Positions 54,442 through 63,479 of a stretch of DNA of 64,000 bases are shown piece by piece (position 1 is the stretch's first letter; every line of letters begins with the position of its first letter). Under the pieces are notes generated by a model, which was not told where the DNA came from, ran no database searches, and worked only from the letters and a program-made list of their open reading frames with translations. Origin of the DNA: Sporolituus thermophilus DSM 23256 (lineage in GTDB: Bacteria > Bacillota > Negativicutes > Sporomusales > Thermosinaceae). A program made the position numbers and the translations under genes. The stretch lies in contig NZ_FNBU01000012.1 in the NCBI RefSeq assembly GCF_900102435.1, positions 1-64,000 of the forward strand, given 5' to 3'.

Positions 54442-55329
54442 TTATACCTCAAGACCCAATCTGCGCATCCAGGCCAGAATTTTATCGTGAATTTCCGGGC
54501 CACCCGCCAGGCCGAGAGGAGCCGACACCGTAGGACCGCAAATCCCCAAGCGGCTGAGCCCGAATTTGATAACGGCGGCATTGGCGCCAAATCCTCCCAT
54601 AAGCGGAATAAGCGAGGCGATTTTTTGCAGGCGGAGCGCTTCTGCCAAATCGCCGTTGGCAAAGGCTTTATAAACATCGGCGCACAGTTTCGGTACCAGA
54701 CTGCAACCGGCATAAATACCGCCCTTGGCACCGTGCAGATAGGCGGCTAATCCGAGCGCCGGATTGCCAGACATGACGGCAAAATCGCTACCGGCAGTCA
54801 CCTCGAGATAGCGCTGCATGCCGACAAAGTCACCAGCGCTGTCTTTAACGCCAATAATATTCGGGTGGCTGGCAAGTTTGGCCAATGTATCAGGAGCAAT
54901 GGAGATTTTCGTCATTTGCGGGAAATTATAAACCACTACCGGCAATTCAGAAGCATCGGCCACCAAGCTGTAATGCCGGTACACTCCTGCCTGATCCAAC
55001 GGATAATAGTAAGGAAGCGCAACCAATACCGCGTCCGCCTTTGTCCGTGCTGCGGCGCGAACTTGGGTGATAGTCTTCTGCGTGCTCGTATCGCCGCAGC
55101 CAATCAAAACAGGAACCTGTCCCCGCACTTCGTCAAGAGTGACTTCAATAGCTTCCTGCCGCATCGTTTCCGTCATGGCCGGAAACTCACCTGTCGAACC
55201 GAGAACCACCACGCCGTGAACACCGGCATCCAAACAATAGCGGACTACTCTGCGCATGCCTTCTTTATCAACTGTTTCATCGGGATTGAGCGCCGTTACC
55301 ATCGCCGGATAAACGCCTTTTAACTCCAC
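54442..55329 (-). CDS. DapA/NanA-family class I aldolase or lyase
   Basis: 295 aa from a GTG at 55329 with AGGAGG upstream. (beta/alpha)8 fold with VLGSTGEFPAMT (pyruvate-binding loop), the Tyr in VVVYNFPQMT and the Schiff-base Lys in IGVKDSAGD. It could be dihydrodipicolinate synthase or a sugar-acid/2-keto acid aldolase; the GSTGE(F/N) variant and lone position argue against the core DapA. Function not settled. Confidence 0.85.
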   Translation of the reverse strand: MELKGVYPAMVTALNPDETVDKEGMRRVVRYCLDAGVHGVVVLGSTGEFPAMTETMRQEAIEVTLDEVRGQVPVLIGCGDTSTQKTITQVRAAARTKADAVLVALPYYYPLDQAGVYRHYSLVADASELPVVVYNFPQMTKISIAPDTLAKLASHPNIIGVKDSAGDFVGMQRYLEVTAGSDFAVMSGNPALGLAAYLHGAKGGIYAGCSLVPKLCADVYKAFANGDLAEALRLQKIASLIPLMGGFGANAAVIKFGLSRLGICGPTVSAPLGLAGGPEIHDKILAWMRRLGLEV

Positions 55330-55456
55330 TGTATCGCCTCCTAAAAAAAAATTGCTATGAAATTTAGTACGCCCCTTGGCCAGAATATTCCTGCTTTATC
55401 ATAAAATTTCCGCCTTTGGTGACATAACCGCCCCGGATAATAAAAGCATGGAACGT

Positions 55457-55488
55457 AAAAGAAAAGAGCAGGCACCGCATCCTGCTCT
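55457..55488 (-). terminator. Terminator after the selenoprotein gene
   Basis: AGAGCAGG (55465-55472) pairs with CCTGCTCT (55481-55488); minus strand continues TTTCTTTTA. It follows the TAA at 55499 by 10 nt. Confidence 0.8.
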
Positions 55489-55498
55489 AAATACCCCA

Positions 55499-55822
55499 TT
55501 AGCTGCAACAACTTCGCTGGGGAGGCAACCCTTTAAGCACTAACTTCTTGGCAAACAAAAACCCTTCTAAGTCAATTTCCAGATCCCCTGAACCTTCCAT
55601 GCCAACGAAGGAGTTATGGATATAGAGTTCAATATCACGGACATTTTTGCATACAAACTCTTCGGCTTCGTGAGCTTGTGGTTTTCCCAATCGCACGGAC
55701 GGGTAAGTCGTAACCCTGGGACCCCCTCAGCCAAAGCTCATTTTCTGTTCCATTTTAACAGTAACTACGCCATCTTGTTCTTTAATAAAACTCAGCGCTT
55801 TATCGCTTACTTTCCAAGACAT
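55499..55822 (-). CDS. HesB-like / CC-Se motif selenoprotein (in-frame TGA read as selenocysteine)
   Basis: 108 codons from ATG 55822 (GGGGTG five bases upstream) to TAA 55499. Codon 32 is TGA (55727-55729), and the frame stays open with family-like text on both sides: MSWKVSDKALSFIKEQDG and VVTVKMEQKMSFG before, GGPRVTTYPSVRLGKP and DLEIDLEGFLFAKKL after, ending PPQRSCCS. This pattern (SxxALxFI..GG.VT, Sec/Cys in a Gly-rich loop, PxVRLGKP, a C-terminal CC) is that of HesB-like 'CC/Se motif' (seleno)proteins of clostridia. A hairpin follows the TGA. Promoter and terminator frame the gene. A standard caller would report only 65 residues from 55696. Confidence 0.82.
55701..55716 (-). promoter_or_regulatory. 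Candidate bacterial SECIS hairpin
   Basis: Beginning 11 nt after the TGA, GGGT pairs with ACCC around an eight-base loop (TACGACTT). Distance and loop size suit a bacterial SECIS element; fold energy not computed. Confidence 0.5.
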
Positions 55823-55840
55823 TGCTACACCCCTTTCTCC

Positions 55841-55860
55841 CCCTCCCCAAAAGGGGGGGG
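55841..55860 (-). repeat. G/C homopolymer hairpin in the selenoprotein leader
   Basis: Eight C (read on the minus strand from 55860) followed by TTTT and GGGGAGGG form a strong stem right at the predicted transcript start. Role unknown; may stabilise the 5' end or vary in length. Confidence 0.5.
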
Positions 55861-55868
55861 CTAAAATT

Positions 55869-55897
55869 ATTCTACTATGGCTTCAAAAACCAGTCAA
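55869..55897 (-). promoter_or_regulatory. Promoter of the selenoprotein gene
   Basis: TTGACT (55892-55897), 17-nt spacer, TAGAAT (55869-55874). Start near 55862. Confidence 0.7.
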
Positions 55898-56021
55898 GAT
55901 CATTAGGACATATGACTTCGGGCCGGACAAGCCCCGGATTAAGGGAATGCACGGCGCCAAGTGCCGTATGCGCGTTTCTAATATTGACTTGCTCTGCTCT
56001 TATAATAATCTACTCACTCCA

Positions 56022-56030
56022 TGCTATAAT
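56022..56030 (+). promoter_or_regulatory. Extended -10 promoter of the MFS gene
   Basis: TGCTATAAT, a perfect -10 with TGN. No good -35 is seen at 17 nt. Confidence 0.5.
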
Positions 56031-56063
56031 AGTATAAAACTCTGCTGGCAAGGAGTGGTATTG

Positions 56064-57260
56064 TTGCTTCGCGCGCTAACCATGGGCTGGGCGGTAATCT
56101 ACGCCGACCGTACCTGTATGTACCCATTGCTCTCTGTTATGGCCGCCAGTATGTCCCTATCTTCCACACAGGTAGGAGGCCTAACCAGCGCTTATTTTTT
56201 TCTTTATGTTTTAATGCAAATCCCCGCCGGCATCATCGGCGACCGCCTCGGCCTTAAAACAGTACTCATTGTCATGTACGGCGTGGCCGGTCTTGGGTTG
56301 CTTGGCCTCGGTCTCTGGGGCGTAAACTATTCCCTTTTACTGCTGTTCGCAGCCCTTCACGGACTGGGGGCCGGCGCCTATTACCCCGCCGCCTATGGCA
56401 CCACCCTGCAGGTTGTTCCCCCCGAACGCCGCGGCTATAGCTCGGCAATTATCGGCATGGGCATGGCTCTGGGATTGCTGGCCGGTTTAGCCGTCAGCGG
56501 ACCAGTCTATGAAGCCCTCGGTGATTTTCACGCTCCTTTTGTCCTCATGAGCATCCCCACCTTTTTAATGCTGCCCTATTTCTCTAAGTCGCTTCCTAAT
56601 ATCAAAGGTGATCGGACACCGACCTGGCAAGACTACAAGGCCATTCTCCGGGATAAGCAGCTCTGGCTCATCAACGCCGCGACCTTTGCGGCTCTCTATG
56701 GCTTTTGGGTTGCCATAACATGGGGACCCACCTATTTAAAAGTTGAAAAAGGGTTCAGTCTTGGCCAGGCTGGTTTTTATACCGGGTTAATGGCGGTAAC
56801 GGCTGTTCCGGCAGCCCTGTTATGGGGAAAACTTTCTGACCGCTTGGGGCGCAAGCCGGTAGCGCTGGCCGTGCTCCCTGCAGCCGCCCTGAGCCTTTAC
56901 CTGCTGGCCCATGTGGACAGCAAGCCGGGGATTATAGCTACACTGCTCCTGCTAGGTCTTTTTACCAACTCGGCCTTTACCCCCATCACCGTTGCCTGGA
57001 CAGGTGATATCGTTAGCACCCGTTATCCGGGCCGCATGGGAGCGGCCGTGGGTATTTTCAATTCTACCATCATGTGCGCCGCCATTGTCGCTCCTATTGT
57101 TTCCGGCTATCTGCGTGATGCCACCGGTTCGCTGGCTGCGGCCATCATTGCCGGCAGCGCCGTGATGCTGGCCGGTACGCTACTTCTATGCCGACTGACC
57201 GAATGCAAAACACCGGCCCGGAACTCGCCACCCGGAAATATGACAAACCAGCAGGATTAG
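56064..57260 (+). CDS. MFS transporter, anion:cation or organic acid symporter-like
   Basis: 398 aa from the second of two TTG codons (56064), with AAGGAG eight bases upstream; the frame further up is not coding. Twelve helices. MFS loop 2-3 motif GIIGDRLGLKTVL and the later loop GKLSDRLGRKPVAL. N-terminal AVIYADRTCMYPLL with early charged Asp-Arg resembles the sugar-acid/phosphate symporter group (D-galactonate, GlpT-like). Substrate unknown. Confidence 0.85.
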   Translation: MLRALTMGWAVIYADRTCMYPLLSVMAASMSLSSTQVGGLTSAYFFLYVLMQIPAGIIGDRLGLKTVLIVMYGVAGLGLLGLGLWGVNYSLLLLFAALHGLGAGAYYPAAYGTTLQVVPPERRGYSSAIIGMGMALGLLAGLAVSGPVYEALGDFHAPFVLMSIPTFLMLPYFSKSLPNIKGDRTPTWQDYKAILRDKQLWLINAATFAALYGFWVAITWGPTYLKVEKGFSLGQAGFYTGLMAVTAVPAALLWGKLSDRLGRKPVALAVLPAAALSLYLLAHVDSKPGIIATLLLLGLFTNSAFTPITVAWTGDIVSTRYPGRMGAAVGIFNSTIMCAAIVAPIVSGYLRDATGSLAAAIIAGSAVMLAGTLLLCRLTECKTPARNSPPGNMTNQQD

Positions 57261-57441
57261 CCCCTAAGCCTCACACTCTGTACTTTTAAAACCTTCAGAC
57301 GTCAATGCGCATATTTACCTCTGTAAACATAAATAAACAATAGAAATATACTGCAGAAACCAGCGTCATCGACGCCGATTTCCCAAATTACATATCACAT
57401 TGGGCACAGATCTACCAGGATGATCAACGGCCTTTATGCCT

Positions 57442-58677
57442 TCATCCGCAGCAGGGTTTGGGCGTTTTCTTGCAATATACCCATTTGTCTATATACCCCC
57501 CTGTTACCAGATAAAGCAGACCGGTAGCAAACATTACGGGGATGGTCGCCCCAAATACCAGGTCAAGTTTAAGGAACCAATAGTATAATGCGACGCCTAT
57601 AGCCCAAACGGCCAGCGCTCCCCAGTTGGCCAGCAATTGGGGGTTAATACTCCGCTTTTTGCGAATGAAATAGTCAGTGAGCAGAATGGCATAGAGCGGG
57701 GCGAAAACCGAACCGATGGCCAGTAAGAAGACTTCGTATTGTTCCATATCGGCTACCAGCGCCAGCAGAGTGCCGACTACCGTTATTACAAGCGCCACGA
57801 GTTTTTCGTTAAGACCGGGCCGGAGGTTGGTAAAACTGACCCCGGCCGAATAAGCGTCCATAAAAGTAGTGGTAACGGTCGAGAGGACAATAATTCCCAG
57901 AGCCGCAAACCCCAGGTTGGCGGCCAGCATTATGTCGGTCGGATCGGCTTTACCGGTACTGATGGCGGCGGCAAGGCCGATAGTATACATCCAGCAGCTT
58001 CCCAGGAAATACCCCAGCCAGCTTCCCCATGCGGCGTTTTTTGCCTGCTGGGCAAAGCGAGTATAGTCGGCAATGAGGGGCAACCAGGACAGCGGCATGA
58101 CAACACTCAGTTCCACCGCTTCACTAAACGGCATTCCGCCTGCCGGGACCTTTGTTAAAATGCTTATATCTTTGAATACCATGGCGCTTAGCATAATCGT
58201 CAGGCCAAACAGCAGCAATACCGCAGCCATGTTGACCTTTTTCCAGCCGCCCTCCCTACCAAGGGCAATCCACAGAAAAATAAGACCGCCTATGATTATG
58301 CACCATAGCGCGAAATAATCAAACTGCCAGAGCATTTTCGTAATTTCGTTGGCCGATTTGGCAGCGGAAATGATCATAATGGCTGTCCAACCTATCAGTT
58401 GTAGAACGTTCAATACGGAAAAGAGAGTTGTTCCGTACGCTCCGAAGGAAATGCGGGTCGACTCGATAGCAGGGATGCGTTCCCGTGTGCCGATGATACC
58501 TCCCATCACTAGCAACGTGGTACCGATAAAATGCCCCAGTATGATGGCTGCAATCCCGGCAGTGAAGCCCAGCGGAACGAGAAGACCGCCGGCAAGAATC
58601 TCGGCCACCGAAACGGCGGCGCCAAACCATAGAAACAGGAAATGCTTGAACTGCAATGTATTATTGTCGTTCATCAT
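57442..58677 (-). CDS. cytX: CytX, hydroxymethylpyrimidine permease (NCS1 family)
   Basis: 411 aa, about 12 membrane helices, NCS1/CodB pattern: LFLWFGAAVSVAEILAGG, GTRERIPAIESTRISFG, SWLPLIADYTRFAQ, TTTFMDAYSAGVSF. The TPP riboswitch directly upstream makes thiamine-pyrimidine (HMP) the likely substrate, as for cytX in thiamine regulons; without it a cytosine permease would be equally likely. TAGGTG precedes tandem ATG codons (58677, 58674). No thi genes follow. Confidence 0.88.
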   Translation of the reverse strand: MMNDNNTLQFKHFLFLWFGAAVSVAEILAGGLLVPLGFTAGIAAIILGHFIGTTLLVMGGIIGTRERIPAIESTRISFGAYGTTLFSVLNVLQLIGWTAIMIISAAKSANEITKMLWQFDYFALWCIIIGGLIFLWIALGREGGWKKVNMAAVLLLFGLTIMLSAMVFKDISILTKVPAGGMPFSEAVELSVVMPLSWLPLIADYTRFAQQAKNAAWGSWLGYFLGSCWMYTIGLAAAISTGKADPTDIMLAANLGFAALGIIVLSTVTTTFMDAYSAGVSFTNLRPGLNEKLVALVITVVGTLLALVADMEQYEVFLLAIGSVFAPLYAILLTDYFIRKKRSINPQLLANWGALAVWAIGVALYYWFLKLDLVFGATIPVMFATGLLYLVTGGYIDKWVYCKKTPKPCCG

Positions 58678-58788
58678 AATTACACCTACTTTCCCTCTTC
58701 TTTATCTTGTCGTAACAACAATATAACGGGGGCTATTACTCCTCCTGTTCGGAAGAGACTTGAGCAAAATGAGCATGTAGCAACAACC

Positions 58789-58815
58789 AAAAAAGCGCCC
58801 CCGTAAGGATGCGCT
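58789..58815 (-). terminator. Riboswitch-controlled terminator of cytX
   Basis: AGCGC and GCGCT arms with G-C/G-T middle pairs (58794-58815), then TTTTTTGG on the minus strand, 25 nt after the TPP aptamer. Confidence 0.7.
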
Positions 58816-58839
58816 GCAAGAAAAACGTAAATCCTGGAG

Positions 58840-58931
<92 letters not shown>

Positions 58932-58995
58932 AACATATATTTTTCTCTTGTCTTTAATCGCCCATACCCAATCCGCTGGCTGGCCGTCACCCCAT

Positions 58996-59547
58996 TTATC
59001 GCGCGATTTTTTTAGGGGGGAATATTGCCGCCATTATTCCCGACATCAGACGGTTCAAAACCTTCCCCGCAAGCACTAGGATGGTCGACCCCAGCGCTAC
59101 CGGATACAGCGGGTAGAAAATGCTTTGACCGGTCACCACCGCGATGAGAGCGGTAGCCGCCGCCGGCGGATGCAGGGTCCTGCTATAAAGCATGGCGACA
59201 ATGGCCCCGCTCACGCTAAAAGCTGCCGCATACCAGGTCGAGCCAAATATAATGTGCATGATAACCCCAACCACAGCCGCAATGATGTGACCGGCAATTA
59301 CGCTGCGGGGTTGGGCGAACGGTGCTGCAGGCACGCAGAATATCAGACACGCTGAGGCGCCAAAAGATGCCACCAGAACCGGCGCGTTACATTCCATGGC
59401 TAGATAAGTGACTACGCCCATGCCTAGACTGGCACCAAAAAATATGACCAGTCCTTCGGCGGGCGCCGGCAACGGTGCACTGCTCTTACCTAGCCATTTA
59501 TTTTTTATATAGCGGCAGCAATAATCTAAACCAGCCCCAATGTCCAC
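58996..59547 (-). CDS. HPP-family integral membrane protein
   Basis: 183 aa from a GTG at 59547. Four membrane helices with LVASFGASACLIF, PFAQPRSVIAGH and SRTLHPPAAATAL, the invariant HPP motif. In some bacteria HPP proteins transport nitrite. No CBS domain here. Convergence or operon with neighbours not clear: it lies between cytX's riboswitch and the epimerase gene. Confidence 0.88.
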   Translation of the reverse strand: MDIGAGLDYCCRYIKNKWLGKSSAPLPAPAEGLVIFFGASLGMGVVTYLAMECNAPVLVASFGASACLIFCVPAAPFAQPRSVIAGHIIAAVVGVIMHIIFGSTWYAAAFSVSGAIVAMLYSRTLHPPAAATALIAVVTGQSIFYPLYPVALGSTILVLAGKVLNRLMSGIMAAIFPPKKIAR

Positions 59548-59569
59548 TTCCTACCCCTTTCCCCGCTCA

Positions 59570-60508
59570 TCACGGTTTAATCGCATCTTTTACTTCCTGG
59601 CAACACCTAATAAGTGCCTGACGGAACGCGTCCCGCATGGCATCACCGTCGCGCCGGGGCTGAAAAGCGATCTCCCGACTTGCTTTAGTGCAACTCAACT
59701 GCCACCGTTCCCGCAGAAAAGCCGGTCCTGTCCAGTCATGATCCAATACCTCTACTATCGGCGAACGTGAACCGGTAGCCTCCACCAGCATTGCTACGAT
59801 CTCTGACCATGTAAGAAACAGGCTGCCGATATTATAAACCCCGTCACTGATAGCGGTGTTCTGCCCGGCCAGCAGAATAGCCGCCGCCAAATCTTCCATG
59901 GTAACAAAACAGCCGCCGGCCCCTTTCACAATCTGAATCATGTCATTATTTACCGCAGCGCGTACCATGTTACGCAGATGCTTACCACCGATAGTCTCGC
60001 CGAAAGCCCACCAAAAACGCAGGATGGTAATTGGCAGCCCTCTTTCGGTGTTATATACATGACAAAGTTGCTCGGCAGCATATTTGGCAAGGGCATATAA
60101 GGGGTTGCGTGCCTGTTGCACCAGGCACGGGTGTTCCTCCGTTACCGGTTCCGTCCGGGGACTGCCGTACACCGCCGCCGTACTGGCATAAACGAAGCGT
60201 TGAATCCGAGCGGAAGCGGCCACTTCTAAGAGGTTGATGTGTCCGCCGAGATCGCTGCGGAAAAGCGCAGCCGCATTGTCAGCAAAGCTCCAGGCCAGAT
60301 TCACCACGAAATCGCTGCCGGGTACGACGCTCCGCAAAAGCTCTATATCTTCCAAGTCGCCCTTAATAATAGTAAGCCCTGCCCGTCCCGCCGCCATTTG
60401 GGGATTGGCCGAACGGTCATAAACCAGCACTTCGTGTCCTGACCGCAGATAATATTCGGTCAGATGTCGCCCGATTTCACCTGCGCCACCAACCAACAAA
60501 AGCCGCAT
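59570..60508 (-). CDS. NAD-dependent epimerase/dehydratase (extended SDR)
   Basis: 312 aa. Rossmann start LLVGGAGEIGRHL (GxxGxxG), Ser/Thr in VYASTAAVYGSP and Tyr-x3-Lys in YALAKYAAEQ. Nucleotide-sugar epimerase type, but substrate unknown. AGGAGGG precedes the ATG. It follows the lactate permease unit behind a hairpin. Confidence 0.85.
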   Translation of the reverse strand: MRLLLVGGAGEIGRHLTEYYLRSGHEVLVYDRSANPQMAAGRAGLTIIKGDLEDIELLRSVVPGSDFVVNLAWSFADNAAALFRSDLGGHINLLEVAASARIQRFVYASTAAVYGSPRTEPVTEEHPCLVQQARNPLYALAKYAAEQLCHVYNTERGLPITILRFWWAFGETIGGKHLRNMVRAAVNNDMIQIVKGAGGCFVTMEDLAAAILLAGQNTAISDGVYNIGSLFLTWSEIVAMLVEATGSRSPIVEVLDHDWTGPAFLRERWQLSCTKASREIAFQPRRDGDAMRDAFRQALIRCCQEVKDAIKP

Positions 60509-60538
60509 ATTGCCCCTCCTGCCAAAACTGTAAATTCA

Positions 60539-60573
60539 GGGGATCCGTATGCGAGTAGGCAATACGGATCCCC
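60539..60573. terminator. 12-bp hairpin between the lctP unit and the epimerase gene
   Basis: GGGGATCCGTAT (60539-60550) pairs with ATACGGATCCCC (60562-60573). Tails are only weakly T-rich, so termination efficiency is uncertain. Confidence 0.55.
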
Positions 60574-60579
60574 ATTGCT

Positions 60580-60792
60580 TTATTTCTTGGTAACTAACGG
60601 TATCACACAGGCAATACAAAATAGGACTAGCGACAAGGTAATGAAGAAACCATTTTTTTGCACACCGCCGAAGTATGCGAACGGAAAAGCCAGCCAGAAC
60701 AACCAAAAAGCGGTGTTCATCAGCGGCGTACGGTATTTTTTACCCCAAGGCACAGGCTTAGAGCCACTGCCAGATGTCGGATTTGCTGTCAT
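60580..60792 (-). CDS. Small membrane partner of the lactate permease
   Basis: 70 aa, two membrane helices (NTAFWLFWLAFPFAYFGG and FFITLSLVLFCIACVIPLV) after a polar N-terminus. GGAGGAAAGG precedes the ATG; 20 nt after lctP, so co-transcribed. Not recognised; a permease accessory role is inferred from position only. Confidence 0.75.
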   Translation of the reverse strand: MTANPTSGSGSKPVPWGKKYRTPLMNTAFWLFWLAFPFAYFGGVQKNGFFITLSLVLFCIACVIPLVTKK

Positions 60793-60812
60793 ACCCCTTT
60801 CCTCCTTTCAGC

Positions 60813-62402
60813 CTATGGCAGGTTCCTGAAGAACACGTAAGCAAACAGCCAGGCGTTGATACCAACAAGCAGCGCTACCAGCGCACAGTATGGGATGGTC
60901 CGGTACATAACCTCGTTCTCCCGTCCGTCGAGCCCTACCGTAGCGGTACCGATAAGCACTTTCGACGGGGCAATGGAACAGCCCACCGATCCCCCCACCG
61001 ACTGGACGGCGGCCATAATCACCGTACTGATGCCCAGCACTTTGGCAGTCTCTACCTGCAAAGCACCGAACATTACGTTAGAGTTGGTATTGCTGCCTGT
61101 CAAAAAAGCCCCCAGGACACCAATAAAAGGCGAAAAGATGGGGAACAATACGCCGGTAGCCTTGGCCATACCTTGCGCCAGCAAGTTGGTCATGCCGGTG
61201 TCGTTCATGATCAGCGCCATCATGACCATGGTAATAATGCCGATACTGGTCGGCACGCACTGGGAAAAGGTGCTTTTCAGCGCGTCAATGGCCGCGCCCG
61301 GTTTCCATTTTCCCGCAGACCGAAACACCAAGTAGCCGATGATGGCAGCCGCTATCAGCAAGGGTGCCGGATGCGTCAATATATTGATCCGCGAATACAT
61401 TTTTTCCGCTTTTACCGCGAAGCCGAACGCCGTCTGGACAGCCGGATAGTCTAACCCCCAAGTATATGGCGCAAATACCTTGGCGATGTCCTTAATCTGC
61501 GACAGGATGGACAGCAGAATAAGGATATAATATGGCGAAAAGGCAAGATGAAAACCCATCGTCCGTGGTACGTTCTGCCGAGCCAGTTCCTCTGTCGTTA
61601 AGTCGCTACGGTAAAAACCGGTCCGGGCCATAGCGGCAATCGTACCGCAACCGAACAAGGCCGGTATCAGCGTGGCCAGCTGCGCCGCGCCGATGGCGTT
61701 CATCAGCCAACACATAAAAGACATAACCGCGCTGGTAACGATTATGGCCGGCGCGCCGCGTTTTACCGCGGGTAAGCCGCCGTAGATATGAGCCACTGCA
61801 AAACCCGTGGCGATAATTGGTACAATAAACAGCACGGCCATCCAAGGGCCGATGATTTCGCCCGGAATCTTAGTAACCAGTTGAATCGTATAATAGGACG
61901 ACCCCATCGAGCCAAACGAAATTGACCAAGAGTGGCCTACCAGGCAGGCTGCCGCCGCGACCGCCGGCGGGAAGCCCATGACCACCATGATGGGGGCGAC
62001 CACCGCCACCGGTACGCCGAAGCCGGCGATGCCCTGCATGAAGGATGAGAAACACCAAGCCATAAGCAGGCACTGCAGCAGCCTGTCTTCAGTGACCTTG
62101 GTCATGGTATCCCCGATTACCTTCACCGCACCGATCTTTTCCACCATGTTATAGAGGAAAACGGCGCCCCAGATGATTAACAACACATAAAGTGATAAAC
62201 TTAAACCTTTGCTATTAGCAAGCGCGAGTAACCGAGCATCTGCTCCGAAAGCAAAGATACCGATAACAACCGCTACGAACCAGGATATCGCCCCTGATTT
62301 GGGCGCACCCCATTTGAAAAGCAATATTGTCGATAACAGCACAAAGATGGGCAGGAAAGCTAGCAGCCAATTGGCAAAGGTTAAAACTACACCTTTATCC
62401 AT
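60813..62402 (-). CDS. lctP: LctP-family L-lactate/glycolate permease
   Basis: 529 aa from the ATG at 62402 (GGGAGGAG upstream). About 13 helices. Family blocks: WCFSSFMQGIAGFGVPVAVV, LVGHSWSISFGSMGSSYYTI, LTGSNTNSNVMFGALQ and GGSVGCSIAPSKVLIG. Imports lactate with protons. Preceded by the pyruvate oxidoreductase genes, which fits growth on lactate via pyruvate; the lactate dehydrogenase is not in the window. Confidence 0.92.
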   Translation of the reverse strand: MDKGVVLTFANWLLAFLPIFVLLSTILLFKWGAPKSGAISWFVAVVIGIFAFGADARLLALANSKGLSLSLYVLLIIWGAVFLYNMVEKIGAVKVIGDTMTKVTEDRLLQCLLMAWCFSSFMQGIAGFGVPVAVVAPIMVVMGFPPAVAAAACLVGHSWSISFGSMGSSYYTIQLVTKIPGEIIGPWMAVLFIVPIIATGFAVAHIYGGLPAVKRGAPAIIVTSAVMSFMCWLMNAIGAAQLATLIPALFGCGTIAAMARTGFYRSDLTTEELARQNVPRTMGFHLAFSPYYILILLSILSQIKDIAKVFAPYTWGLDYPAVQTAFGFAVKAEKMYSRINILTHPAPLLIAAAIIGYLVFRSAGKWKPGAAIDALKSTFSQCVPTSIGIITMVMMALIMNDTGMTNLLAQGMAKATGVLFPIFSPFIGVLGAFLTGSNTNSNVMFGALQVETAKVLGISTVIMAAVQSVGGSVGCSIAPSKVLIGTATVGLDGRENEVMYRTIPYCALVALLVGINAWLFAYVFFRNLP

Positions 62403-62460
62403 AAATTGGTCTCCTCCCATACAGCTTGCTTATTGTAACCGCTTAAACATGAGGAAGCCC

Positions 62461-62493
62461 CTGGTTCCTTTTGTTCACGCTTCAAGGAACCAG
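62461..62493 (-). terminator. Hairpin after porB
   Basis: CTGGTTCCTT (62461-62470) pairs with AAGGAACCAG (62484-62493). The tail is poor in T, so lctP may be partly co-transcribed with por. Confidence 0.55.
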
Positions 62494-62510
62494 GAGCTAT
62501 CAGGCTGTTA

Positions 62511-63476
<966 letters not shown>

Positions 63477-63479
63477 TTA

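Noticed and set aside
55499-55696. Stand-alone 65-residue protein
   Set aside because: It is only the part after the TGA of the selenoprotein gene; no ribosome site precedes 55696.
55947-56063. Longer N-terminus for the MFS gene from 55947
   Set aside because: It would cross the extended -10 promoter and has no ribosome site; the TTG at 56064 has AAGGAG at eight bases.
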